Shown one piece after another: positions 44,666-53,227 of a stretch of 64,000 nucleotides of DNA. The notes below the pieces were generated by a model. It worked only from the letters and a program-made list of their open reading frames with translations. It ran no database searches and had not been told where the DNA came from. The first letter of the stretch is position 1. The number at the start of each line of letters is the position of its first letter. The position numbers and the translations under genes are program-made. Source of the stretch: DATAPD01 sp036265385 (GTDB taxonomy: Bacteria; Acidobacteriota; Terriglobia; Terriglobales; Acidobacteriaceae); contig DATAPD010000018.1 of the NCBI GenBank assembly GCA_036265385.1, positions 1-64,000 of the forward strand, read 5' to 3'.

Positions 44666-46128
44666 CGATTTCCGATTTTCGATTGCTGATTGTCGATTGG
44701 CAAAACGGATTGAATTTTCGCGAAGGCAGAGATCAATTGTTGGTCCTGCTCGGGAAGAACGGTGCGGAGATCCAGTAGAACTCGATCTTCTTCGATGCGG
44801 GAGATGATTGGCGGATCGGATTGGCGGAAGAGAGCGGTTAAATCGGCGGCGGAGAGATAGCGGTGCTGAATAGCGAGTAAGCATGTCGGCAATGTTGCGG
44901 ACGGTGCGGCTCCGCCGCCGATCAGGGAATCGCCATCGCGAAGTTCGATAAGGAAAGTGTTGTCTGAAACGGCCTGACGAAAAACTTCGGCACGGCGCCG
45001 GATCGAGTCTACGGATAACTGAATCATGTGCACTGCGGGGATGGAATCGTACTTTTTTCGCAGGTAGGACAAGAGAGTGGCTTCGAGGGCCGCGTAGGTA
45101 AGCTTGTCGACACGAAGTGCGCGGAAGAGCGAGTTCGAGCGCATGCGGGCAATGAGATCGGATCGTCCTGTGATGAGACCTGCTTGTGGTCCACCGAGAA
45201 GCTTGTCGCCGCTGTAGCTGACGATGTCGACGCCGAGGGCGAGACTTTCGCGAACACCGGGTTCGTTCTGAACTCCAACCGAGCGAAGGTCGAAGAGCGC
45301 GCCGGAGCCGAGATCTTCCATCAAGGGGATCTTGCAACGATGCGAGAAAGCGACAAGTTCTTCGAGGCTGGTTTGTTCAGTGAAACCAGAGATTTCGAAG
45401 TTCGATCGATGCACGCGCAAGAGAAGGCGAGTGCGATCGGATAAGGAGCGTTCGTAATCGGCGATGCGCGTGCGATTCGTTGTTCCAACTTCGCGCAAGA
45501 TAGCGCCGGATTTCGACATGACGTCTGGAATACGGAAAGAACCGCCGATTTCGACGAGTTCACCGCGCGAGACGATGACTTCTCCACCTTCCGCAAGCGA
45601 GTTCAACGCCAGCAGAACGGCTGCGGCATTGTTGTTGACTACGATGGTGGATCGAGGTGCGCGTGAGTCAGTTGTGGATTCGCTGGTAGCGAATATCTGC
45701 TGGAAGAGATTGTCGACATGGGAATCGCGCTTGCCACGATCTCCAGTGGAGAGATCGAACTCGAGGTTGGAATAGTTGGTGGCGATTTCGCGGATGTGAT
45801 CGATAACGGTGTCTGAAAGTGGAGCTCGTCCAAGATTGGTGTGAAGAATCACTCCGGTTGCGTTGATAACAGCGCAAAGAGAGTGAGTTAACGAGCTACG
45901 CAACTGGCCTTCGATCGTCGAGGGTAGTCTGGCGAGCAGGAAATCAAGTTCGTGAGCGTCGAAGGATCGACGGGACATTTCCAAGCGAATCCTGTCGAGA
46001 ACATTGCGCACTGCGGCCGTTACTGCAGGCAGGCCATCGCGGGCGACGAGCGCCTGGATTTCAGGGGAGCGCAAGAGTTCGTCGGTCGACGGGAGCTTTC
46101 GGAACAAATCAGTCGAATGCGGTGCCAC
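44662..46128 (-). CDS. selA: L-seryl-tRNA(Sec) selenium transferase
   Basis: 488 residues. A pyridoxal-phosphate fold-type I enzyme. The Schiff-base Lys is about residue 309 in SYSGDKLLGGPQAG. Conserved segments VINATGVILHTNLGRAPLSD, VNNNAAAVLLALNSLA and SRGELVEIGGSFRIPDVM identify SelA. It converts Ser-tRNA(Sec) to Sec-tRNA(Sec) with selenophosphate. Its presence implies the organism makes selenoproteins, but selB, selC and selD are not in the window. It diverges from the large terminase gene, 82 bases apart. Confidence 0.93.
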   Translation of the reverse strand: MAPHSTDLFRKLPSTDELLRSPEIQALVARDGLPAVTAAVRNVLDRIRLEMSRRSFDAHELDFLLARLPSTIEGQLRSSLTHSLCAVINATGVILHTNLGRAPLSDTVIDHIREIATNYSNLEFDLSTGDRGKRDSHVDNLFQQIFATSESTTDSRAPRSTIVVNNNAAAVLLALNSLAEGGEVIVSRGELVEIGGSFRIPDVMSKSGAILREVGTTNRTRIADYERSLSDRTRLLLRVHRSNFEISGFTEQTSLEELVAFSHRCKIPLMEDLGSGALFDLRSVGVQNEPGVRESLALGVDIVSYSGDKLLGGPQAGLITGRSDLIARMRSNSLFRALRVDKLTYAALEATLLSYLRKKYDSIPAVHMIQLSVDSIRRRAEVFRQAVSDNTFLIELRDGDSLIGGGAAPSATLPTCLLAIQHRYLSAADLTALFRQSDPPIISRIEEDRVLLDLRTVLPEQDQQLISAFAKIQSVLPIDNQQSKIGNR

Positions 46129-46210
46129 GAAGGGATTATGCCACGGGCGCAGGTTGGCAGTCCGATGGTCAGATATGGATGTTGGGCCGGGTCAGGGGTA
46201 AGGGGAAGTT

Positions 46211-47830
46211 GTGAATACGGACGTTCTCCTGTTGGAAGAGTTGGGAGAGTTGCTGGATTATCCAATTAACAATTTTTATCTAGGACCGTTTGCGCAAGCT
46301 GGGAAGGTGAGTTTTGGAGAGCAGACGAATTCAGACTCAGAAATAAAAGGAGAGAGGGTCGAAGGCGCAAAGAAGTATGCACCAACGTTGCGCGATTTCC
46401 TTATGGCGCGACTTCTGAAGGTAAGAAGAAAGAAGGGTGGAATTCAGTATTTAAAACTGAATCGCGCGCAATACGAGTTTTCTATAGGGGCGACGAAACG
46501 GAACATCGTCCTAAAAGCACGGCAGTTGGGAATCACTACTTATGTCGCTGCGCGTTTTTTCCTGGAGACGATCACGCACCCGGGAACGGTTTCGTTGCAA
46601 GTGGCACATAGCCAGGAAGCAGCAGAGGAGTTGTTCAGGATTGTGCATCGATTTCTGGAGAACCTGCCGGAGTCGATGCAACGCGGCGCGTTAAAGACGT
46701 CGCACGCGAACGTCCGCCAGATTGTGTTCCCAGGTCTGGACAGTGAGTACCGGGTGGCCACTGCGGACGAAAATGCGGGGCGCGGGCTGACCATCCATCA
46801 TTTGCATTGTTCGGAGGTGGCCCGCTGGACCCGCGGACCGGACGAAGCTCTGGCTTCACTGCGTGCAGCGTTAGTTCCAGACGGCGAGATCGTGCTCGAG
46901 TCAACACCGAACGGAGCGAGTGGCATTTTTTATCAGGAATGGCAGGAAGCCGAAGAGACAGGTTATAGCAGGCACTTTTTCCCGTGGTGGTATGACTACA
47001 CCTACGCTTCCAAGGTGGAAGTGCCAGTCCGCCCCTTTACGGTTGAAGAAGAAGAGTTGATCCTGAAACACGGGTTAACGGACGCGCAGATCGCGTGGAG
47101 AAGGGAGGCATTCAGCACATTGAGAGGGCTGAGTGTGCAGGAGTACGCGGAAGATCCGGTGAGTTGCTTCCGTTTGTCGGGAGAGTGCGTATTCGATCAA
47201 GACGCTGTAGACATTGCACAGACGAATCTTACGGATCCGATGGAGATCAAGGACAACCGGCGATTGCTGATCTGGCTGCCTTCGCAAGTAGCGCGGGAAT
47301 ACATCATCGGAGTGGATCCGGCTGGCGGCGGATCCGATGGAGATTATGCGTGTGCGGAAGTAATTGAACGGCAAACAGCGATGCAGTGCGCTGAACTCTG
47401 GGGACATTTCAGTCCACAGGAACTCGCGCAGCGATTGGCGGAATTATCGAAGCGATACAACGGCGCTTTAGTTGCTGTGGAGCGAAACAATCACGGGCAC
47501 GCGGTATTGGCGCATCTGAGAATGATGGGCCATGTAAGCGTCTATCAGCAGGAATGGAAGGATGGTTGGCTAACTTCCTCGTCGACGCGACCGGCGATGC
47601 TGGCGAACCTGGCAGCGGTGCTGGCGAGCGAGCCACGGGTTTTCCGCAGTCCGCGTCTGTTACAGGAGTTGCGGACGTTTGTGCGGTATCCAGACGGCAA
47701 CTCTGCTGCGGCGGCCGGGGCCCATGATGATTGCGTCATGGCGATGGCAATCGCGTTGGAAGTACGGAGAAGAATTGCGGGAGAGGCGCCACGCGAAGAT
47801 GTAGCGCTGGCGAGTTTAGCGATTGGATAG
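46211..47830 (+). CDS. Phage terminase large subunit
   Basis: 539 residues from GTG 46211, with AGGGGAAG directly upstream. ATPase: Walker A-type KARQLGITT (102-110), the variant Gln/Leu-containing form of large terminases, and HLHCSEVARW as the Walker B/coupling region. C-terminal RNase H-like nuclease: EYIIGVDPAGGGSDGDYA (first Asp about 368), VERNNHGHAV and AGAHDDCVMAMAIA (Asp about 505). All key residues are present, so DNA packaging and cutting are plausible. This is the first gene of the rightward head-tail cluster and has full length for the family. Confidence 0.92.
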   Translation: MNTDVLLLEELGELLDYPINNFYLGPFAQAGKVSFGEQTNSDSEIKGERVEGAKKYAPTLRDFLMARLLKVRRKKGGIQYLKLNRAQYEFSIGATKRNIVLKARQLGITTYVAARFFLETITHPGTVSLQVAHSQEAAEELFRIVHRFLENLPESMQRGALKTSHANVRQIVFPGLDSEYRVATADENAGRGLTIHHLHCSEVARWTRGPDEALASLRAALVPDGEIVLESTPNGASGIFYQEWQEAEETGYSRHFFPWWYDYTYASKVEVPVRPFTVEEEELILKHGLTDAQIAWRREAFSTLRGLSVQEYAEDPVSCFRLSGECVFDQDAVDIAQTNLTDPMEIKDNRRLLIWLPSQVAREYIIGVDPAGGGSDGDYACAEVIERQTAMQCAELWGHFSPQELAQRLAELSKRYNGALVAVERNNHGHAVLAHLRMMGHVSVYQQEWKDGWLTSSSTRPAMLANLAAVLASEPRVFRSPRLLQELRTFVRYPDGNSAAAAGAHDDCVMAMAIALEVRRRIAGEAPREDVALASLAIG

Positions 47831-47890
47831 CGAATAGCAATTAGCACTAGCAGTTAGCACAAACATTTTGTACTCAAGCCGAAATTAGGA

Positions 47891-47915
47891 GGCACGCGCA
47901 ATGGCGTGCCTTTTT
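47891..47915 (+). terminator. Terminator hairpin ahead of the portal gene
   Basis: Perfect 7-bp stem GGCACGC / GCGTGCC with a 6-base loop, followed by TTTTTC. The ATG of a 21-codon leader lies in the loop and 3' arm, so ribosomes starting there would melt the hairpin. Confidence 0.75.
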
Positions 47916-47966
47916 CTATTCGAAGTGAACTTCACCGGCACAGACCGGTCTCGGACGGAAAACTGA
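47901..47966 (+). CDS. Putative 21-residue leader peptide coupled to the portal gene
   Basis: ATG at 47901 follows a perfect AGGAGG (47887-47892) with an 8-base spacer. The frame encodes MACLFLFEVNFTGTDRSRTE plus a final Asn, and its TGA at 47964-47966 overlaps the portal ATG as TGATG. The portal gene's own ribosome site is weak. Translation across the hairpin could both prevent termination and feed ribosomes to the portal gene. No peptide evidence; coincidence remains possible. Confidence 0.45.
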   Translation: MACLFLFEVNFTGTDRSRTEN

Positions 47967-49252
47967 TGAACATTAGAGAAAAGTTGCGCGGCGCGATGCG
48001 TCGGATCGCGGGAGTGTCAGTAGGGGAAGCCGTGGCACGGGCAACCGGGCTCTGGGCTTCTCGAGAAACGAGCACCGGACGGCGTACTGCAGCAATGCCG
48101 ACGCTTCTGAATACATTCGGGTTCTCTCGAACTGGCGCTGCTCATTCGCAAGTTCTGTTGCCCAAACCGACTCCGGCGAATCTGCGGAGGTTTGCAGAAA
48201 CTCCGGTGGCTCGACGGGCAATCAATACCATCAAGGATCGCATTGCGGGAATGCGCTGGAGAGTGCAGCCAAGGCGCGGGCGAGCGCTGGAACAAATTCC
48301 GGATGGGGAATTGAGAGCGCAGACACTGACCGCGATGTTTGAAGCTCCGAATCCAGACGATTCGTTCCGGTCGCTGGCAGAACAGGTACTCGAAGATGTG
48401 ATCGTTGGTGGATTTGGTGCGATTGAGATTCAAACACTGGAGGGCTGGAATGCGGGAGACGGTGCTCCAGGGCCAGTGCTGTTGTGGCCCGTGGATGGAG
48501 CGACGATCCGCATGAAAACAGATTGGGACGGAAGTCCCGATGCTCCGCGATATGTGCAAACGACGGGGCAGTTTGGTGTTGGCGGGGAGATCGCGCTGGA
48601 TGACAACGAGTTGAGTTACATCCGCTTAAATGCCAGGACGCATACGCCGTTTGGACTGGGGCGACTAGAGGTTGCGTTTGAGACGATCAATTCGTTTCTG
48701 AGTGCCCATCGTTATGCATCGAGACTGGCCTCAAATTCCGTCGTGCAATATGCACTCTGGCTGCAAGACCTGAGCCCCGCGCATCACGAACGATTGATTC
48801 GATGGTGGCAGGACGAAATCGAAGGAACAGGCAGAGTTCCAATCTTGTCTGTCGAAAGTAAACCAGAGGTGCTGCGTTTTGGTGGAGGCACGGATGCGGA
48901 TTTGCGAATTGAGTGGCAGGAGTTTCTGCTGCGAGTCATCGCAGATGCATTCGACTTGCCGGCCCAATTTCTAGGGGTAGAGAGGGACGTGAACCGATCC
49001 ACGGCAGCGGAAATGAATGATGTCGCTTTTCGCCAGGCGATCGTTCCGACTGCGCGCTTATTTGCTGAACATATGACACGGGATGTGATTGCGAAGAAGC
49101 TTGGGTGGCACGATCTTGAGTTCGTCTTCACAGATGTGGACGCGCGCAATGAGATGGAACAGGCACAGCTCGATGAAATCCTGATCCGGAGCGGCGTTAT
49201 GACAGTTAACGAAGTGAGGAGGGCGCGGGGATTGGTAGAGATTCAGAGCTGA
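47966..49252 (+). CDS. Phage portal protein
   Basis: 428 residues from ATG 47966. A longer frame from 47906 would pass through the leader region and is less likely. HK97-type portal features: PVARRAINTIKDRIAGMRW, GFGAIEIQTLEGW, LLWPVDGATIRM, LLRVIADAFDLPAQFLGVER (clip/stem region), and the late segment MTVNEVRRARGLVEIQS typical of portal ends. It forms the dodecameric DNA channel at the capsid vertex. It follows the terminase gene as in most tailed phages. Confidence 0.88.
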   Translation: MNIREKLRGAMRRIAGVSVGEAVARATGLWASRETSTGRRTAAMPTLLNTFGFSRTGAAHSQVLLPKPTPANLRRFAETPVARRAINTIKDRIAGMRWRVQPRRGRALEQIPDGELRAQTLTAMFEAPNPDDSFRSLAEQVLEDVIVGGFGAIEIQTLEGWNAGDGAPGPVLLWPVDGATIRMKTDWDGSPDAPRYVQTTGQFGVGGEIALDDNELSYIRLNARTHTPFGLGRLEVAFETINSFLSAHRYASRLASNSVVQYALWLQDLSPAHHERLIRWWQDEIEGTGRVPILSVESKPEVLRFGGGTDADLRIEWQEFLLRVIADAFDLPAQFLGVERDVNRSTAAEMNDVAFRQAIVPTARLFAEHMTRDVIAKKLGWHDLEFVFTDVDARNEMEQAQLDEILIRSGVMTVNEVRRARGLVEIQS

Positions 49253-49361
49253 GTGGGCAGCGGCCGGTGGGCAGTGATGAGTAACTAGTGAAACAGTGAA
49301 TTGTTTGGTCGAGATTGGTAATTCGTCTTGATAAGAGTGGGCAGCCTAGGGGAAGAACTCG

Positions 49362-49940
49362 ATGAATCTGGAACTGGAGACGATGGCAATTGCGATGCCT
49401 GAAGTGGAAGGGCATCCGAACCGAATTGGGTTTCATGGACTGCTAACGCTGGTGGACGTGCCGTCAGACCGCGCACCGAACGGGGCGAGAGGGCACCGTG
49501 TGCTGCTGCCGCGAAAGCTTGCTGAACAAGCGATCCCGTCACTGTTGGGCATGGCGCTTGATTACGCTCCAACTTGGGACCGCCATGATGTGCGGCGAAA
49601 AGTTGGCGTTATCACGAGTGCGGAAGTTGTCGGTAATGGACTGGAGGTTGGTGGATATCTGTTCGCGAAAGTTTTTCCCGAGATTGTCGAAGAAGTGGCT
49701 CGAAGCGGTAAGCGGCCGGGCAGAAACGCGCGAGAGAGAAGTTCATCATCGCAAGAATTGGGGATGTCGTACGAAGTAACTTCGGTCGGAATTCTGAATC
49801 GACAGGAACCCGTCTGGGTCCTGACCTCGGCAACGTTCACGGGAGCGGCGATTCTGCGTCGCCAGAAAGCGGCTTACCGGAAGACATGGATCGAACTTGA
49901 GGAACAACAAGGCAATACGGAGTGCGAAGGCCGCCTCTAA
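49362..49940 (+). CDS. Probable phage prohead protease
   Basis: 192 residues. Position between portal and capsid genes fits the maturation protease. PTWDRHDVRRKVGVITSAEV contains a candidate catalytic His about 75 residues into the protein, and LGMSYEVTSVGIL supplies the Ser of the His-Ser pattern seen in HK97/S78-type proteases. LFAKVFPEIVEEV is a further conserved-looking segment. Family assignment rests on position and this residue pattern, and the sequence is diverged. It overlaps no gene; a 109-base gap precedes it. Confidence 0.62.
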   Translation: MNLELETMAIAMPEVEGHPNRIGFHGLLTLVDVPSDRAPNGARGHRVLLPRKLAEQAIPSLLGMALDYAPTWDRHDVRRKVGVITSAEVVGNGLEVGGYLFAKVFPEIVEEVARSGKRPGRNARERSSSSQELGMSYEVTSVGILNRQEPVWVLTSATFTGAAILRRQKAAYRKTWIELEEQQGNTECEGRL

Positions 49941-49969
49941 CAGTGGTCACAAAAAAGAGAGGAGAAGCT

Positions 49970-50407
49970 ATGGATGAAATGATCACCCAACAATTGAGCG
50001 CCGCGGCCGACCGAATGGCAAACGCGGCAGAAACATTCGACCGTCTGCTCGAACGGCTAGATGCGCAATATCAATCACTGAACTTGAAAGTAGACCGCAT
50101 CGTCGCCGCCATAGAGGAAAGTGACGAGCTGGAAGATGAGCAAGCAGAGGAAAACGTACCCTCTACGGTTTCGCTTCCGGACCGAGTGAAGGAACTGGAA
50201 CGGACGAATGCGGAATTGAAAGCGCAAGCGAGCCGAGCAGCCAGAAAAACTCTGCCTGCAATGGTATCGGCGGTCCTTGGCAAGCATGATCTTGAAGCTG
50301 GTGAGCGCGTGGATGCCGGGGCGATCGAAAGATCGTTACAAGCACTAAGTGTCGAACAGCGAATTGCGGTGAAGGCGGAGATGGCGCGAGCTGGGATTAT
50401 CGAATAA
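49970..50407 (+). CDS. Coiled-coil protein, probable capsid scaffold
   Basis: 145 residues from ATG 49970, with GGAGAAG six bases or so upstream. It is almost wholly helical with heptad-like stretches (MANAAETFDRLLERLDAQYQ; RVKELERTNAELKAQASRAA), an acidic middle (EESDELEDEQAEENV), and a helical C-terminus. Its location directly before the capsid gene, high charge and coiled coils are those of scaffolding proteins. No sequence-level match to a named family is claimed. Confidence 0.55.
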   Translation: MDEMITQQLSAAADRMANAAETFDRLLERLDAQYQSLNLKVDRIVAAIEESDELEDEQAEENVPSTVSLPDRVKELERTNAELKAQASRAARKTLPAMVSAVLGKHDLEAGERVDAGAIERSLQALSVEQRIAVKAEMARAGIIE

Positions 50408-50431
50408 GGAATCCGAAATTGGAGGAGCGAA

Positions 50432-50457
50432 GGGCACGGCAAGTTCGTGCCCTTTTT
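50432..50457 (+). terminator. Terminator hairpin ahead of the capsid gene
   Basis: GGGCACG / CGTGCCC (7 bp, perfect) with a 7-base loop is followed by TTTTTC. It lies between the scaffold-like gene and the capsid gene. It may allow separate control of capsid transcripts. Confidence 0.75.
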
Positions 50458-50537
50458 CTTTGCCATAGCACTGCTTCGGCGAAGAGACCCGAGTTTTCGA
50501 AATGACAAGTTTCACAAATTCAAATTCAGGAGAAATC

Positions 50538-51509
50538 ATGAAAGCACAATTTCTGGACCTGCACGCGGCTGCCGATTTCATGGGGCCCGGAGCGGTGGAA
50601 GTAAATCGTTATCAATCAGAGATCACGGATATCGTGCGCCGTCGTGGAGTATTCGGACAGCGAATCAAACAAGTTCCAGCGACTGGACATCCGTCACGAT
50701 TCTTCGAGCAGACCGGTATCGCTGCACCAACTGCCGCGGAAGGGTTCGTTGATCCGCGCTCCATCAGCGCGGTAGAGAAAACACCGACCAGGGTGGAACG
50801 AAGCGTTCCGTTGAAGGCTCTTGTTTCCCAGATCAAGTACAACCTGTTCGATCTGGAAGTTGGCGCACAGCAGAGCCAGTTCGCGTATCTGCAGGCGAAA
50901 GACTTGGCGGATGCAGTCGAAGGGCTGATGAGAACACACGACGTTGCATTGTGGAACGGTAACGATACTTCTCTGAGCGCACCGACGACAGCGCAGTATT
51001 TCGGAGCTATCGGACAGATCGTGGGCGGTGGAAACACCTACACGATCCATGTTGGCGACAGCATTGTGGATGAGCTGAAGCAGGTTGTGGCGCAGATGGT
51101 GGCGAATTCGTCGTATGAGGTTCGGCCGACCGCGATTTATGCCAACCCCGTGCTGCTCGATCTGATTGATCGAGAGATGAAGTCGACGTTCAACACGGTG
51201 CTCTCGACGACTGAAGTCGCGGGCGGGCTGCGCGTGAAAGCGTTGTCGACGCAGGCTGGCGATCTTCCACTCATTCCGGAATGGAGCCTTGGCTATACGG
51301 GTACACCTGGAAGTGGAACCGCAGTCCTGCCGTGCTACATCGTGAGCGAAGACATGATCGAGTACCACTGGCTGACAGATGGGAATCCGCGTGTGTTTCA
51401 ACTTGGAATGGCTGGGAATCTTTCGTCGCAGTTAGTCGTCGTGAAGTTCGGCGCTTTGGTGGTGAAAGGTGTGTCGTACGGGCACTACGAAGTCAAGGTG
51501 AACCGATAG
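50538..51509 (+). CDS. Phage major capsid protein
   Basis: 323 residues from ATG 50538, with AGGAG seven bases upstream. Order (portal, protease, scaffold, capsid), length, and a beta/alpha composition consistent with the HK97 fold support the call: an N-arm, an E-loop-like stretch around RFFEQTGIAAPTAAEGFVDP, the segment RPTAIYANPVLLDLIDREMK typical of the A-domain, and the C-terminal LVVVKFGALVVKGVSYGHYE. No cleaved delta domain is obvious, since the protein is short and a separate scaffold seems present. Confidence 0.8.
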   Translation: MKAQFLDLHAAADFMGPGAVEVNRYQSEITDIVRRRGVFGQRIKQVPATGHPSRFFEQTGIAAPTAAEGFVDPRSISAVEKTPTRVERSVPLKALVSQIKYNLFDLEVGAQQSQFAYLQAKDLADAVEGLMRTHDVALWNGNDTSLSAPTTAQYFGAIGQIVGGGNTYTIHVGDSIVDELKQVVAQMVANSSYEVRPTAIYANPVLLDLIDREMKSTFNTVLSTTEVAGGLRVKALSTQAGDLPLIPEWSLGYTGTPGSGTAVLPCYIVSEDMIEYHWLTDGNPRVFQLGMAGNLSSQLVVVKFGALVVKGVSYGHYEVKVNR

Positions 51510-51549
51510 TAGCCAGTAGTCGGAGGTTCAGCGCAGAAGCGCTTGAAAT

Positions 51550-51575
51550 GGGCCGTGATTGAAACGCGGCCCTTT
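51550..51575 (+). terminator. Weak terminator-like hairpin after the capsid gene
   Basis: GGGCCG / CGGCCC stem (51550-51555 and 51567-51572) with an 11-base loop, then TTTG. The T-tract is short, so termination would be partial. It precedes the connector genes. Confidence 0.45.
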
Positions 51576-51628
51576 GTTCTTGGTCCGCACAAGTTAAGGC
51601 AGTCCGAATCTTGTTGAGAGGAGTGGAG

Positions 51629-52255
51629 ATGATTTATCTGCAACCGTCGGAATATGAGCAGTATGGGCTCGAGGCGACGACCCCAGCATCCTGGGTGACA
51701 GCGGCGAGCGCGATGGTCGACGCGCACTGTCGGCGCGCGACCCTGGGGGTCGTAAAGTACTCCGAACGCGTGCGAGTGAACGATGGCCGGAATTCCGTGC
51801 GATTGACTTATCTGCCGCTGGCAATCTCCGACTCCGCCAGCAGTCCTATCGTTTCGATGCGAGGCAGGTACGCAATGCCAAGGCGGGGTGAGTCAGCAAA
51901 TTCGGATTTCAGTTCAGATGTCGCGACTGCATTCGGTCTGCCCGGAACATGGTCAGAGCTCGATGCGACACAAGTGGATTGTTGCGTAGAAAGTGGTGAG
52001 ATAAGTGTCCCGCTGAATACTGTAGGGCTCTCGTATAACGAGCTCGAAATTGCATACACGGCAGGGCTGGATCCGATACCAAGCGCCGTGAAGGTAGCCT
52101 GTGCCCAAATCGTGAGAAATGCGCAAGCAACGCCTGCACTCAACGTACGAGCGGGCAATCTGGATCGGATGCACCTCGAATATTTCGCCGATACCTTGAT
52201 CGATCAGAATGTGCGAGCGCTGCTTGCTCCGTATGTTGCACAGAAGGTGGGATGA
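51629..52255 (+). CDS. Head-tail connector protein (gp6-like adaptor)
   Basis: 208 residues from ATG 51629 with GGAGTGGAG immediately upstream. N-terminal helical segment YLQPSEYEQYGLEATTPASW and ASAMVDAHCRR match the start of adaptor proteins that bind the portal ring. NELEIAYTAGLDPIPSAVKV, then ACAQIVRNAQ, matches the gp6-type strand-turn-helix. It is adjacent to the capsid gene and two bases from the next gene. Confidence 0.7.
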   Translation: MIYLQPSEYEQYGLEATTPASWVTAASAMVDAHCRRATLGVVKYSERVRVNDGRNSVRLTYLPLAISDSASSPIVSMRGRYAMPRRGESANSDFSSDVATAFGLPGTWSELDATQVDCCVESGEISVPLNTVGLSYNELEIAYTAGLDPIPSAVKVACAQIVRNAQATPALNVRAGNLDRMHLEYFADTLIDQNVRALLAPYVAQKVG

Positions 52256-52256
52256 C

Positions 52257-52679
52257 ATGAGCTCTTCTGCGGAACTACGTGGAATTACGAGTGCGGCAGT
52301 CGTGAGGGCAGCCAATGCGATGCTTCGAACACTTGGAGGCGGCGAAATCCATTTACTTTTGCCGGCGCATTCGTTGCCAGGGAAGACAGCGGTGGAGTTG
52401 GGTGCCGTGGATCCGGGAGTTGAAGATGTAACTTTAGGCCCAGTGATCATTCGAACTCTGCCAACAGACAATTCCGGGCCGAGAAGACGCTCGGAGTTTT
52501 TGATTCCAGCTTCAGCTGTCGATAGTGAAATGACATCGCACAACGCCAATTCAGTGCAGTCACTGCTTGATTCGGCACTGGGGATTGTTTGCGAAGGACA
52601 GATGTATCGCATTGAGGGCATGACCAGCGAGCAGTTCGCGGGAACTACTTACTTATACCGAGTGACTGGTTGCTACTAG
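52257..52679 (+). CDS. Probable phage head-completion / stopper protein
   Basis: 140 residues from ATG 52257, two bases after the connector stop. A helical start (ITSAAVVRAANAMLRTLGGG) is followed by beta-strands (LGPVIIRTLPTDNS; GIVCEGQMYRIEGM). Size, composition and place after the adaptor suit a stopper that closes the head. No family motif was recognised, so the call is positional. Confidence 0.5.
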   Translation: MSSSAELRGITSAAVVRAANAMLRTLGGGEIHLLLPAHSLPGKTAVELGAVDPGVEDVTLGPVIIRTLPTDNSGPRRRSEFLIPASAVDSEMTSHNANSVQSLLDSALGIVCEGQMYRIEGMTSEQFAGTTYLYRVTGCY

Positions 52680-52720
52680 GCATGCAGGCCCGAAAAGGGT
52701 CAGAGAAGGACAGAGTTCGT

Positions 52721-53227
52721 ATGCAATTCGCGAAAGACAGCTTCTACATTGCATTGCGGGAACGGCTGCAATCGCTAAATCCCTCGCGCACGATCGAGCG
52801 CAATGGGGTGAGTCGTCCGGCCATCCTAGTTGCGGAGAATGAATTACCAAGCTCTGCGCCGCGAAGTCTGGATGCTTACTACATTGAGTTCGGGGAAGTG
52901 GTCCCAACGAAATCACAAGGCGAGCAGCCCCTGATGTGTATGGAATGTTTTCTTTGGTACCAAACCCAAGGTGACTCGGAGAGCGCGATTGATCGAGGAC
53001 GCAAGTTGGGATTGCTCGATCTGGACCTAATGGCGATTTGTGAGCCTCCTTACGCGAGAAAGAGGAATTTTCTAGTCAGTCCGAGTGCTGACCTCGGTAC
53101 AGGGATCTTCTGGTCAACTCCGGTGCTCGAAGCGGCCAAGGAGAGAGCCATGGTCGATGGGTCGAGACAAATCGAGAGGTGGGCGAGAGTGTTGCTTTAT
53201 TTCTACGCTGAGGTGATACCGCAATGA
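52721..53227 (+). CDS. Probable tail-completion / minor tail protein
   Basis: 168 residues from ATG 52721 with AAGGA upstream; an earlier ATG at 52682 is possible. Alpha/beta protein with LVAENELPSSAPRSLDAYYI and MECFLWYQTQGDSESAIDRG, features seen in small tail-terminator proteins. It overlaps the next gene as ATGA. Order between head-completion and tail tube genes supports the role; sequence alone does not. Confidence 0.5.
   Translation: MQFAKDSFYIALRERLQSLNPSRTIERNGVSRPAILVAENELPSSAPRSLDAYYIEFGEVVPTKSQGEQPLMCMECFLWYQTQGDSESAIDRGRKLGLLDLDLMAICEPPYARKRNFLVSPSADLGTGIFWSTPVLEAAKERAMVDGSRQIERWARVLLYFYAEVIPQ

Noticed and set aside
44666..45337. Long N-terminal extension of the DUF488 frame
   Set aside because: It overlaps selA completely in another frame, is Arg/Ser rich and unlike protein; the TTGA start at 44665 explains the gene.
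50447..50752. A 101-codon frame starting in the hairpin before the capsid gene
   Set aside because: It has no well-placed ribosome site, overlaps the capsid gene out of frame, and its product is unlike protein. Unlike the portal leader it does not end at the next start.
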